Source: an uncultured Coriobacteriaceae bacterium (GTDB taxonomy: Bacteria; Actinomycetota; Coriobacteriia; Coriobacteriales; Eggerthellaceae). From it: DNA of 64,000 bases. Shown one piece after another: positions 7,702 to 16,065 of this stretch. Position 1 is the stretch's first letter, and the number at the start of each line of letters is the position of its first letter. Position numbers and translations under genes: made by a program. The notes beneath the pieces were generated by a model. The model was not told the DNA's origin. It saw nothing but the letters and a program-made list of their open reading frames with translations, and searched no databases. The DNA lies in the NCBI GenBank assembly GCA_949294735.1, contig CASFII010000002.1, positions 1-64,000 on the forward strand, read 5' to 3'.

Positions 7702-8724
7702 CTAGTTGAACTTGAAAATCTTTTGAGCGATGTGATAGCCACCAATACCTATGCGACGCCCAAATTCGGTAGGGATATTAACACCCAGTGTAAGAATATT
7801 CTTGCTTACTTTCTTGTACGCGCCTGGGTTCTTTTCCTTTAGATAATCCCAGATTTCCTTACGCTTCTGTTCGGCTTCTGGGGTGTTAATCATGCGCAAG
7901 AAGATTGAACAAATTACCATCATCATAGAAAGATAGTTGCTCATGTAGCCGCGAAGCTTCGGCTGAGGAACGTCGCCAGGCAGCTGCACGGCATCAATCA
8001 TGAAGCGAGTAATACGAAGCTGCTGGTCAATTCTACCCATCATGACACTTTCGTTAACACTTTGGTCTTCTCGCCCAATGAAATACCTATAAGCATCAAC
8101 AGGAATATAGCGCATAGTGTCTACGAACGGCAACGGGACATACACAAAGATGTTGTCCACATAGAAGCAATGTTCTGGCAACTTCAAACCCGTGCCACGC
8201 AACAATTCCGTACGATAGAACACTGAATGCATAAGTAAGTACTGCGAAGGGCTAAAGTGCTTCACGTCAGCCCATCCAAATTCGCGGTCTGTAGGAAACA
8301 CATTCTTATATCCCATTACTGCACGAGTACCTTCATGCACTTTTTCGTACACGTAATTACCAATAATCAAATCGGTTGGCTTTTCACGGGTAAGCTGTTC
8401 GCGCGCATAGTCCATGATAGACTTCATGGCTTCTTCGTCTAGCCAGTCATCTGAGTCTACTACCTTGTAGTACAAACCCGTTGCAGCGTCCAAGCCGCTG
8501 TTGACTGCAGAACCGTGACCGCCGTTTTCTTTCTGAACAGCCTTGATGATGTCAGGATACTTAGCGGCCCATTCGTCAGCCTTTTCGCCCGTATTGTCCT
8601 TAGTGGAACCATCGTTCACGATGATGATTTCAATATCGTCACCGCATTTCAAAATAGACTCGATGCATTTGTCCATGTACTCCGCAGAGTTATAACAAGG
8701 AATTGCGAACGACATCGTTTTCAT
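7702..8724 (-). CDS. Family 2 glycosyltransferase
   Basis: A GT-A fold inverting glycosyltransferase, probably building a cell-surface glycan. The N-terminal domain shows MSFAIPCYNSAEYMDKCI, EIIIVNDGSTKD (nucleotide-sugar binding Asp) and the metal-binding DSDDW at about residues 90-94. The C-terminal third is mixed with no clear membrane anchor. It follows glf by 21 bases, so it may transfer galactofuranose or act on the same polymer, but the donor and acceptor cannot be read from the sequence. Confidence 0.88.
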   Translation of the reverse strand: MKTMSFAIPCYNSAEYMDKCIESILKCGDDIEIIIVNDGSTKDNTGEKADEWAAKYPDIIKAVQKENGGHGSAVNSGLDAATGLYYKVVDSDDWLDEEAMKSIMDYAREQLTREKPTDLIIGNYVYEKVHEGTRAVMGYKNVFPTDREFGWADVKHFSPSQYLLMHSVFYRTELLRGTGLKLPEHCFYVDNIFVYVPLPFVDTMRYIPVDAYRYFIGREDQSVNESVMMGRIDQQLRITRFMIDAVQLPGDVPQPKLRGYMSNYLSMMMVICSIFLRMINTPEAEQKRKEIWDYLKEKNPGAYKKVSKNILTLGVNIPTEFGRRIGIGGYHIAQKIFKFN

Positions 8725-8745
8725 AATGAGCTCCTTGGAACCTAT

Positions 8746-9963
8746 CTACTTCTCGCAAAGTTTATCTGCCAGTTCAAGTGCACGACCAATAATTACATCC
8801 ATGTTGTAATACTTGTACTCAGCTAAACGCCCAAGCAAATGGAAATTCGGAAGCTTTGCCGCCATAGCTTTGTAGCGCTCATAGTGCGCTTGGTTTTCTT
8901 CGTTAATGATGGCATAGTACGGAATTTGCTCACCTGGATGTTCGTAAGCGTGAGAGTATTCCTTCATGATGGTGGTTTTCGGAAGCTTCTGCCCTGACAG
9001 ATACTTGAATTCTGTAATGCGTGTATAGTCTTCCGTAACCGTATAGTTCACTGTGCCGCAAGGCTGCCAGAATTCCTGATCGTAGGTTTCATACTTAAAT
9101 TCAAGCGTGCGATACGGCAGGCGACCAAAACGCGTCAAGAACAATTCATCTAACGCACCTGTATAAATAATGTCGCCTTCGAAGACCTGGTCTTTTACCT
9201 TGATAGCTGTAAGTGGCGCATCTTCGTCCAAACTTTCAAATACCAGGTCAAAGACGCTTTCTGCTTCAGTATTCAGGCATACTGTAATGTTTTCATGAGA
9301 AAGCATGTTTTCAAACAGAACCGTGTAGCCTTCCTTTGGCATACCCTGGTATGCATCCTGGAAATAGCGATTATCGCGCGAAATAAACACGGGAACGCGT
9401 GCTGTGACCGAAGGGTCTACTTCTTCAGGCGTTAAACCCCACTGCTTCTGCGTGTAGTACAAGAAAACGTTCTTATACACAAAGTCAGCAATTTCGGAAA
9501 GCTCAGGATCGTCCTGGGCGCGAAGTTCGGTAATGGTTACCTTGCGTTCGTCGCCGAACGTATCAATAAGCTTTTGGATAAGCTTCGCTGCTTTTTCTTC
9601 CCCGAAGGCAATTTCCATGGAGTTCTTATTGAACGGAACTGGCATATACGTTCCATACCAGTTTGAAAGCACTTCGTGCTGATAATCAATCCAATCCGTA
9701 AAGCGCAGCACGTAATCAAACGCGCGCTTGTCATTGGTGTGGAAGATATGCGGACCGAAACGATGAACCAACACTCCCGCTTCGTCTTCTTCGTCATACA
9801 TATTGCCCGCAATTTGTGCGCGCTTCTCAATAATTAAAACGCGCTTATTGGCACGTTCTGCAAGTTCACGAGCTACCACAGAACCCGCAAAACCCGCACC
9901 AACTACCAGCGCGTCATATTCTTCAATATCAATGTCATGGAAGTCAGCGTAGTTAACTGCCAT
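8746..9963 (-). CDS. glf: UDP-galactopyranose mutase
   Basis: This FAD enzyme interconverts UDP-galactopyranose and UDP-galactofuranose, the donor for galactofuranose-containing surface polymers. The flavin site is VVGAGFAGSVVARELAE (about residues 20-36). Also present are HRFGPHIFHT, FNKNSMEIAF, YTQKQWGL and the C-terminal GRLAEYKYYNMDVIIGRAL segment that closes over FAD. It has 405 residues; most bacterial Glf are 370-400. The presence of Glf implies galactofuranose in the envelope. The gene directly precedes a GT2 glycosyltransferase. Confidence 0.95.
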   Translation of the reverse strand: MAVNYADFHDIDIEEYDALVVGAGFAGSVVARELAERANKRVLIIEKRAQIAGNMYDEEDEAGVLVHRFGPHIFHTNDKRAFDYVLRFTDWIDYQHEVLSNWYGTYMPVPFNKNSMEIAFGEEKAAKLIQKLIDTFGDERKVTITELRAQDDPELSEIADFVYKNVFLYYTQKQWGLTPEEVDPSVTARVPVFISRDNRYFQDAYQGMPKEGYTVLFENMLSHENITVCLNTEAESVFDLVFESLDEDAPLTAIKVKDQVFEGDIIYTGALDELFLTRFGRLPYRTLEFKYETYDQEFWQPCGTVNYTVTEDYTRITEFKYLSGQKLPKTTIMKEYSHAYEHPGEQIPYYAIINEENQAHYERYKAMAAKLPNFHLLGRLAEYKYYNMDVIIGRALELADKLCEK

Positions 9964-9998
9964 GCCTCACCTTTCTCGCATAAAAACAGATTCTGTTC

Positions 9999-11672
9999 TT
10001 ATTCGTCGAGTCCGTCGGTCTGACGAATAAGCTTACGCTTAATTTTACCACCAATGGTTTTTGGCAGCTCGTCAACAAACTCAACAATGCGCGGATACTT
10101 ATACGGTGCCGTAGTTTTCTTCACGTGTGTTTGAAGTTCTTTGATGAGCTCGTCTGAAGGCTCCCACCCTTGTGCCAAAACCACCGTGGCTTTTACCACT
10201 TTGCCACGAACAGGATCAGGCGCAGCAGTAACCGCACATTCGACAACCGACGGGTGCTCAATAAGCGCACTTTCTACTTCAAAAGGTCCAATGCGGTAGC
10301 CAGAACACTTAATAACGTCGTCGTTTCTGCCGACGAAGAAGCAATAACCATCAACGTCACGCCAAGCCATGTCGTGGAGATTGTAGTATTCTCCACCGAC
10401 TGCTTCACGAGTGCGCTCTTCGTCCTGGTAGTAACCGACAAAGAGCCCCGGCGGATATGCTTCTTTTAGACCCGTAACACAAATGGCGCCTTCTTCGCCA
10501 TCGGGCACTTCGACACCGTTTTCGTCTAGAAGTTTAACGTTCAAAAGCGGAGATGGCTTGCCCATAGAACCAGGACGTGGCTCAAGCCACGGGAAGGTAG
10601 CCAAAAGTACTGGCCCTTCCGTTTGACCAAAGCCTTCACGAATCTTTTTACTGGTAAGTCGCTCCCATGCGCGCGTTACTTCCGCGTTAAGAGGCTCACC
10701 CGCTGTTGCGAAATTCACCACGCTAGAAAGATCATAGCTTGCCACATCTTCCTGAAGCATAAAGCGATACATAGTAGGGGGCGCGCAGAAGGTTGTGAGC
10801 TTATAGTCTTGAATGTGCTGCAACAGTTTTGCTGGAATGAATTTATCCATGTCGTACGCAAAGACCGTTGCACCACAAATCCACTGACCATAGATTTTGC
10901 CCCAGCCAAACTTTGCCCAACCACTGTCGGTTACACTCATGTGCAGGGTGTTTTCTTGCACCTGCTGCCAATACTTGGCGGTTAAGATATGCCCCAATGG
11001 ATGCGCAAAGTTGTGACACACCGCCTTAGCCATACCTGTGGTACCAGAGGTAAAGTAAATGAGCATGATGTCTTTACTGGTTACACCTTCGGTGCCTACG
11101 GGGCGTTCGAAGTCCTCAGATTCACCCTCAATAAGCTCGTCAAAAGAAATCCAGCCTTCACGTTTTCCTGCCACCACAATAGTGGTATGAATGCTGGGCG
11201 ATTCTGGCAGCGCACCTTCAGCCTGGGTGCAAACATATTCGTCATCAACACAAATAATTGCTTTCACCTGGGCTGAGTTAGCACGGTAGGCAATGTCTTT
11301 CTTTGTGAGCTGGAGCGTGGCGGGAATGATAGTGGCTCCCAGTTTGCAGAGCGCAACAGCACACACCCAGTATTCCCAGCGACGGCGCAGAATCATCATC
11401 ACCACATCGCCTTTGCCAATACCTAGCTTACGAAACGCATTGGCAGCTTTATTGGAAAGCTTGGAAATATCAGTGAAGGTAAATGACTTTTCATTACCGT
11501 GGTCATCGCACCATAACAGCGCACGCTTTTCAGGTTCAACACGCGCCCATTCATCAACTACATCAAACCCGAAATTAAATACTTCTGGCACGTCAATTCT
11601 AAAGTTTTCGAAGAAGTCCTCATACGATTCGAAATCAATGCGAGGACAGTATTTCTTTAAGATGTAATCCAC
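9999..11672 (-). CDS. Acyl-CoA synthetase, ANL superfamily, medium-chain type (ligase 1)
   Basis: An AMP-forming acyl-CoA ligase resembling the medium-chain/acetyl-type (ACSM) branch. The phosphate loop YFTSGTTGMAK lies at about 206-216, then the tryptophan-rich DSGWAKFGWGKIYGQW, GFGQTEGPVL, the hinge/adenylate Asp in NDDVIKCSGYRIGPFE and the catalytic C-terminal Lys in GGKIKRK. It is about 50% identical by eye to the ligase at 16065-17843 but lacks that protein's glycine-rich insert. The acyl substrate is unknown. Its position beside the VOR operon suggests branched or aromatic acyl groups, possibly run towards ATP formation. Confidence 0.88.
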   Translation of the reverse strand: MDYILKKYCPRIDFESYEDFFENFRIDVPEVFNFGFDVVDEWARVEPEKRALLWCDDHGNEKSFTFTDISKLSNKAANAFRKLGIGKGDVVMMILRRRWEYWVCAVALCKLGATIIPATLQLTKKDIAYRANSAQVKAIICVDDEYVCTQAEGALPESPSIHTTIVVAGKREGWISFDELIEGESEDFERPVGTEGVTSKDIMLIYFTSGTTGMAKAVCHNFAHPLGHILTAKYWQQVQENTLHMSVTDSGWAKFGWGKIYGQWICGATVFAYDMDKFIPAKLLQHIQDYKLTTFCAPPTMYRFMLQEDVASYDLSSVVNFATAGEPLNAEVTRAWERLTSKKIREGFGQTEGPVLLATFPWLEPRPGSMGKPSPLLNVKLLDENGVEVPDGEEGAICVTGLKEAYPPGLFVGYYQDEERTREAVGGEYYNLHDMAWRDVDGYCFFVGRNDDVIKCSGYRIGPFEVESALIEHPSVVECAVTAAPDPVRGKVVKATVVLAQGWEPSDELIKELQTHVKKTTAPYKYPRIVEFVDELPKTIGGKIKRKLIRQTDGLDE

Positions 11673-11719
11673 TTATCTGCCTTCTAAATTTACCTTGTTA
11701 GGTTTTACTTTCCTCTACA

Positions 11720-11817
11720 AAAGAGTCCAAAAGATGTGTTCTCTTGGCTTACCGATACAACCCAAAAGACACGTCCCCCTGGGTTCTAGACACGTCCCTT
11801 TGGGTTCCTTTTGGTCT
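11720..11817. repeat. Cluster of three degenerate CCCAAA/GACACGTCCC hairpin repeats
   Basis: Between the XRE-cupin gene and ligase 1 are three related units: CCAAAAGATGTG...TTGG, AACCCAAAAGACACGTCCCC...TGGGTT (11759-11785) and GACACGTCCCTTTGGGTT (11789-11806). The first AACCCAAAG can also pair with the last CTTTGGGTT. The units match hairpins elsewhere in the window (21129, 45609, 53019, 61486) and probably serve as terminator-type spacers. Confidence 0.6.
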
Positions 11818-11821
11818 TAAG

Positions 11822-12373
11822 TTACTCCGCAATGATGGTCACAAACTTAGCGGGGATGTCGCTTCCGCAGCGTTGACCGTGCAGGTGGCTCGGGTCGAAA
11901 TAGATGCAGTCGCCTGCATTAAGGGCGAATTCCTTATCTTCCCATGTCACAATAACGGTACCTTCAAGCACCATATTGAATTCCTGACCGCCATGCGCGA
12001 CTAGCTTCGCTGGTTCATCGCTCGGATCAAGCACTACCAATAAAGGCTGCATGATCTTGTTGGCATAGCGCCATGCCAAGTCTTCAAAGTGGTAGCCTGG
12101 ATAACGGTCTACTTCCCTGCCCTCACCTTTACGCACTACATGATACGTATCAAGCTTGGCAGCCGTACCCGTTAAGATTTCCGTAAACTCAACACCGAAT
12201 TCGCGTGCCATATGATAGATAGCAGAAATAGGCACGTCAGCACCCGTTTCTTCCCACTTCAAATACGTTTCCAGCGGCACTTCAAGTTCAGCGGCCATGT
12301 CTTCAGCCGTTACGTCACAGGCTTCACGCAAACCCTTGATGCGCTCGCCAATCTCTTCCATGACACCAGCCAT
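11822..12373 (-). CDS. XRE-type HTH regulator with C-terminal cupin domain (regulator 1)
   Basis: A 183-residue cytoplasmic regulator. An N-terminal lambda-repressor-like HTH (about 6-60: IGERIKGLREACDVTAEDMAAELEV region) is followed by a cupin (about 105-180: VAHGGQEFNMVLEG, GDCIYFDPSHLHG). The cupin probably senses a small ligand, as in the PuuR/MppR type. GAAGGAGG before ATG 12373 fixes the start; an upstream in-frame start at 12442 lacks a site. It sits between the VOR operon and ligase 1. It is the first of three similar regulators, each placed upstream of an acyl-CoA ligase gene. Confidence 0.88.
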   Translation of the reverse strand: MAGVMEEIGERIKGLREACDVTAEDMAAELEVPLETYLKWEETGADVPISAIYHMAREFGVEFTEILTGTAAKLDTYHVVRKGEGREVDRYPGYHFEDLAWRYANKIMQPLLVVLDPSDEPAKLVAHGGQEFNMVLEGTVIVTWEDKEFALNAGDCIYFDPSHLHGQRCGSDIPAKFVTIIAE

Positions 12374-12453
12374 AGAAGCCTCCTTCTTAACCCTTAGGTT
12401 CTCAGAATGGTAAAAAGCGTGCCGCCATTTTGTAAGCGGCACGCCAGGTTTAC

Positions 12454-12993
12454 TTATTGTGCGGATTGGATGCCAATCTCTAAGGCCTGTTTGTTCTTTT
12501 CAATCATGGCAGCTTTTTTGGGCGGTACACATTTTTCAATAGCAGCGTCCAAGGTTTCACGTTTGCAAAATCCTGTTTCTGCAAACAAGCGTCCCACCAT
12601 AATTACATTAGCCAAGCCCTTAAGCCCCGCTTCTTCTGCCATAGTGGTAGCAGGTAATGCACATACCTTTACACCATCTACTTCGGGAATGTTGGGGACC
12701 ATAGCACTGTCAGCCAAGATGATGCCGTCAGGCAAAACTGCGTTAACAAACTTATCTAACGAAGGCTGATTGAGTGCCATTAAAACCATTGGTTCAACAA
12801 CCAGCGGAGAACCAATGGCCTCGTCAGAAAGCGTCACCGAACAATTAGCGGTGCCGCCACGCATTTCAGGACCGTAGGACGGAAGCCAAGATACTTCGCG
12901 ACCTTCAATAAGACCTGCGTAAGCAATCAACTTGCCAGCAAAAAGGATGCCTTGCCCGCCAAAACCTGCGAGCACCATGCTTTGAGTAGCCAT
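12454..12993 (-). CDS. 2-oxoacid:ferredoxin oxidoreductase, gamma subunit
   Basis: The gamma subunit binds CoA and helps form acyl-CoA in 2-oxoacid:ferredoxin oxidoreductases. The family pattern is clear: VLAGFGGQGILFAGKLIAYAG, SWLPSYGPEMRGGTANCSV and NQPSLDKF. Start ATG 12993 overlaps the beta-subunit stop as TAATG and has AAGGGGGTG upstream. Its 179 residues are normal. It is the last gene of a delta-alpha-beta-gamma operon. Confidence 0.93.
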   Translation of the reverse strand: MATQSMVLAGFGGQGILFAGKLIAYAGLIEGREVSWLPSYGPEMRGGTANCSVTLSDEAIGSPLVVEPMVLMALNQPSLDKFVNAVLPDGIILADSAMVPNIPEVDGVKVCALPATTMAEEAGLKGLANVIMVGRLFAETGFCKRETLDAAIEKCVPPKKAAMIEKNKQALEIGIQSAQ

Positions 12994-13841
12994 TATTGTG
13001 CACCCCCTTGCGAACCTGAAGCGATAGGACAATCAGCCGCACGTGCCGCGGCTGCTTCGGCGGCATTAGCATACCCATCAGCAACTACGTCTTTGTAGAC
13101 GCCAAGCGGATAGTATGGCAGCATATTTTCACGCATCCACTTAAATGCATCCTGAGGCGTCATACCCCAGTTCGTAGGGCAAGTTGCCACTACTTCAACC
13201 AGCGAATAGCCTACGCCGTCTACTTGATTTTGGAACGCCTTCTTAATAGCTTTCTTTGCTTTGCGAATGTTCGCAGGCGTATCAACCGTTACACGTTCCA
13301 GATAGGCCACGCCATCAAGAGAGCTCAACAGTTCGCACACGCGGATAGGATAGCCTGCCGTAGAAACGTCACGACCATACGGAGAGGTTTGCGTTACCTG
13401 GTTCGGCAAACTAGTAGGAGCCATCTGGCCACCTGTCATGCCATAGATAGCATTGTTAATAAAGATGATGGTGATGTGTTCACCGCGCGTTGCCGCATGA
13501 ACAGTTTCAGCCATACCAATGGAAGCTAGGTCGCCGTCGCCCTGGTAAGCAAACACTACAGAGTCGGGACCCAGAACACGCTTCACAGCGGTTGCTACGG
13601 CCGGCGCACGACCATGAGCTGCCTCAATCATGTCGCAACCGAAGAAGTCGTAGCACATAACCGAACAGCCAACGGGTGCAATACCAACCGTCTTACCTTC
13701 GATGTCCAACTCGTCCATGGTCTCTGCCACGAGTCGATTTACAATACCGTGGGTGCAACCAGGACAATAGTTTGTCACAACTGGAAGCAGGGAATGTGGA
13801 CGTTCAAACACTACTTTTGTTTCTTTTGCAGTTTCAGTCAT
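12993..13841 (-). CDS. 2-oxoacid:ferredoxin oxidoreductase, beta (TPP-binding) subunit
   Basis: This subunit carries thiamine pyrophosphate and a [4Fe-4S] cluster. Cluster cysteines are seen in NYCPGCTHG and GCSVMCYDFFGC. The TPP motif is YQGDGDLASIGMAE to NNAIYGMTGGQ. Start is taken as ATG 13841, one base after the alpha stop, with AGGTG upstream. The 25-residue C-terminal tail rich in Ala (YANAAEAAAARAADC) is longer than usual. It acts with the alpha and gamma subunits to convert a 2-oxoacid plus CoA to acyl-CoA, CO2 and reduced ferredoxin. Confidence 0.94.
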   Translation of the reverse strand: MTETAKETKVVFERPHSLLPVVTNYCPGCTHGIVNRLVAETMDELDIEGKTVGIAPVGCSVMCYDFFGCDMIEAAHGRAPAVATAVKRVLGPDSVVFAYQGDGDLASIGMAETVHAATRGEHITIIFINNAIYGMTGGQMAPTSLPNQVTQTSPYGRDVSTAGYPIRVCELLSSLDGVAYLERVTVDTPANIRKAKKAIKKAFQNQVDGVGYSLVEVVATCPTNWGMTPQDAFKWMRENMLPYYPLGVYKDVVADGYANAAEAAAARAADCPIASGSQGGAQ

Positions 13842-13842
13842 G

Positions 13843-14907
13843 TTATTCACCTGCCTTTCCGTTCAGTTTTTCAATTTCGGCCAGTACCTCAGGAGGCGTA
13901 GGAATAACGCCGCCCGTGCGCCCAAAGAAATGAACTGGAACGCGACCGTTTACCGCTAAACGAACATCGTCAACCATCTGTCCCATATTCATTTCAACCG
14001 ACAGGAAATGCTTTGCGTGAGAGCAAGCAGCCTCGATTGTCTTCGTAGGGAACGGCCATAGGGTGATTGGACGGATAAGACCCGCCTTGATGCCCTTTTC
14101 GCGAGCGCTCATAACCGCACTACGTGCTACACGAGCTGAAGCGCCAAACGCAACAATAACAATGTCTGCATCCTCAACCAGATATTCTTCAGCGCGCTGT
14201 TCGTGTTCTTTAATGTAGTCGTAACGTTCGAAACGTTCACGATTGTAACGCTCCAAGTCTTCCGCCTGGAGATACAAGGAGTTCACAATGTTGTGAGCAC
14301 GCTTGTTCTGATGACCCGTTGTAGCCCAAGGTTTTTCAGGAGCCGATTCGCGCGGTTCAGGCAGTTTAACAGGTTCCATCATCTGACCCAGCATACCATC
14401 AGCCAAAATCATCACGGGCATGCGATATTTGTCAGCTGCATCAAACGCATCGAAAGCGCAGTCAGCCATTTCTTGCACCGTAGAAGGGGCGAACACAATC
14501 ATCTGGAAGTCACCATGACCAAGAGCGCGCGTTGCCTGCCAGTAGTCAGACTGAGAAGGCTGAATGCCGCCCAAACCCGGACCACCTCGTTGTACATTAA
14601 TGATGACACCTGGCAGATCTGCACCTGCCATATACGAAACGCCTTCACCTTTCAAAGAAATACCCGGCGAAGAAGAAGATGTCATAACGCGAGCGCCAGC
14701 AGCAGCTGCGCCATACACCATGTTAATAGCAGCAACTTCGCTTTCTGCTTGAAGGTAGGTACCCCCCACCTTAGGCATACGCTTAGACATATAAGCCGCA
14801 AGTTCAGTCTGCGGCGTAATAGGATAACCAAAGAAGAAGCGGCAGCCGGCACGCAAGGCGGCTTCGGCCAGCACTTCGTTACCTTTCATGAGTACTTTTT
14901 CAGCCAT
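13843..14907 (-). CDS. vorB: 2-oxoacid:ferredoxin oxidoreductase, alpha subunit (VorB-like)
   Basis: The large subunit combines the pyrimidine-binding domain and domain II. Its opening MAEKVLMKGNEVLAEAALRA and the segments FFGYPITPQTELAAYM, QAESEVAAINMVYGAA, SSSSPGISLKGEG and RGGPGLGGIQPSQSDYWQA follow the proteins called 3-methyl-2-oxobutanoate dehydrogenase VorB in anaerobes. That suggests branched-chain 2-oxoacids as substrates, though 2-oxoglutarate enzymes are close relatives. ATG 14907 has AAAGGTAGAGG upstream. It lies five bases after the ferredoxin-subunit stop. Confidence 0.9.
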   Translation of the reverse strand: MAEKVLMKGNEVLAEAALRAGCRFFFGYPITPQTELAAYMSKRMPKVGGTYLQAESEVAAINMVYGAAAAGARVMTSSSSPGISLKGEGVSYMAGADLPGVIINVQRGGPGLGGIQPSQSDYWQATRALGHGDFQMIVFAPSTVQEMADCAFDAFDAADKYRMPVMILADGMLGQMMEPVKLPEPRESAPEKPWATTGHQNKRAHNIVNSLYLQAEDLERYNRERFERYDYIKEHEQRAEEYLVEDADIVIVAFGASARVARSAVMSAREKGIKAGLIRPITLWPFPTKTIEAACSHAKHFLSVEMNMGQMVDDVRLAVNGRVPVHFFGRTGGVIPTPPEVLAEIEKLNGKAGE

Positions 14908-14912
14908 AGCCT

Positions 14913-15119
14913 CTACCTTTCTACCGTAATTGCCACATCGGGGCACATGATTGCACAGCTTGTGCAGCCCGTACATGCATCTTGGTCAATGCAATGCGCG
15001 GGATGATAACCCTTCGGCGTAATGCGCGTTTTGTCTAGTTCAATGATATGCTTCGGGCATACATCGACGCACAAACCGCAGCCTTTGCAGAAGTGCTCAT
15101 CGACCGTCATTCTTGCCAT
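14913..15119 (-). CDS. 2-oxoacid:ferredoxin oxidoreductase, delta (2x[4Fe-4S]) subunit
   Basis: A 68-residue ferredoxin-like subunit with two complete cluster motifs, CKGCGLCVDVCP and CTGCTSCAIMCP. It passes electrons from the TPP subunit to soluble ferredoxin. It is the first gene of the four-gene operon. Its ribosome site AGGTAGGTGG is part of a strongly structured leader (15121-15300), so expression of the operon may be controlled at this point. Confidence 0.94.
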   Translation of the reverse strand: MARMTVDEHFCKGCGLCVDVCPKHIIELDKTRITPKGYHPAHCIDQDACTGCTSCAIMCPDVAITVER

Positions 15120-15120
15120 A

Positions 15121-15300
15121 TTCCACCTACCTTCACTTTTCGCTATGAGAAATAGCGTACGGAAAGTTCGCTCTTACGAAAGCTCGAACGTTGGAGCGTT
15201 CGAGGGTGTTCAGATCTTCGAGCAAGTACCACCTGGTGGTTTCGTCATGTACAAACGACCTAAAGCTCGAACTTTCGAAAACGCGAAGCTAGCTTTTCCG
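15121..15300 (-). promoter_or_regulatory. Structured leader/intergenic region before the VOR operon
   Basis: These 180 bases hold several perfect hairpins: CGCTAT/ATAGCG (15141-15157), CTCGAACG/CGTTCGAG (15183-15204) and ACCACC-T-GGTGGT (15228-15240). A longer pairing of GAAAGTTCG with CGAACTTTC spans most of the region. On the minus strand the CCACC of the third hairpin is also complementary to the GGTGG of the vorD ribosome site. It may be an attenuator, a translational switch or a terminator of the upstream ATPase gene. Confidence 0.45.
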
Positions 15301-16065
15301 CTACTCCCATGGGGTCCGAACATATATTTGCACAGGATACGTGTGCTGTGTGACACGAGCAGGGAAAACGCACGAAGTTTCCGGCAAGCAGATGTCCGCT
15401 GGTGCTGTAATAGCAGCCATAGGAAGATGCGTTTTTTCTGCAACCTCAAAACCGAAGTCCCATGCAGCTTCGATATGATGAGCTTTCGTTTCACCTTTCA
15501 GGTGAGAGTTGTTTATGAGCGCCGTTGCGCGCAGATGCGCCTTTTCCTCAATCTCAGGAAGGAGTGCTACTGCCTCGGCGGCGTTTTGCGTCAAATTGCG
15601 ATAGTGGTTTACCACATACAACATGGCATAGGGTGCCTGTTTGATTGCATTCGCGAATCTACCCAGGGCTGTTGAACCAGCATCGTCCCCACCAGCATCG
15701 ATAATAACCAACTTACGGGGAAAGGACGTTTGTTTTGATTCATGCATTGTCTCTTGCGCGGCATCCAATGCCGGAAGAATAGCCCCCGTCAAACTCGGTA
15801 CATCAAGATTGCTTCCTGCCTGCGCAAACACAGGAGAAATCAAACGCACGCCATGCGCTTCAAGCAATTCTGCATACTCGCTTGAACGAAAGTAAGGATT
15901 CACTACATCCAAGTCTATTAAAGTAACCTGCGAACCTGCTTGAGCAGCATCTATTGCCAAATTCAAAGAAAGATTCGTCTTACCTACGCCGTAATGACCG
16001 CACACTACCGTCACCGGTTTAAGCGGCAAATCGGTAATGTGCAAGTAATTACTTGGCGTAGCCAT
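15301..16065 (-). CDS. ParA/MinD-like P-loop ATPase
   Basis: A 254-residue soluble protein with a Walker A loop CGHYGVGKTNLSLN (residues 22-35) and a Walker B region VTLIDLDVVNPYFRSSE. It lacks the deviant-Walker signature Lys near the start of the loop (KGGxGKT), so it is closer to CobQ/CooC/Mrp-like nucleotide-binding proteins than to true ParA. IIDAGGDDAGSTALGRF follows. There is no metal-binding CxxC. Its ATG overlaps the stop of the upstream acyl-CoA ligase (TAATG), so translation is coupled. It may be a maturation or assembly factor for the neighbouring enzymes. Confidence 0.75.
   Translation of the reverse strand: MATPSNYLHITDLPLKPVTVVCGHYGVGKTNLSLNLAIDAAQAGSQVTLIDLDVVNPYFRSSEYAELLEAHGVRLISPVFAQAGSNLDVPSLTGAILPALDAAQETMHESKQTSFPRKLVIIDAGGDDAGSTALGRFANAIKQAPYAMLYVVNHYRNLTQNAAEAVALLPEIEEKAHLRATALINNSHLKGETKAHHIEAAWDFGFEVAEKTHLPMAAITAPADICLPETSCVFPARVTQHTYPVQIYVRTPWE

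Noticed and set aside
14203..15006. Long plus-strand open frame opposite the VOR alpha gene
   Set aside because: It lies wholly antisense to a well-conserved gene, has no ribosome site and a Ser/Arg/His-rich composition typical of shadow frames.
15216..15240. T-box-like AGGTGGTAC on the minus strand before the VOR operon
   Set aside because: It departs from the AGGGTGGNACCGCG core at several positions, no specifier stem is visible, and the downstream genes are not aminoacyl-tRNA or amino-acid genes.
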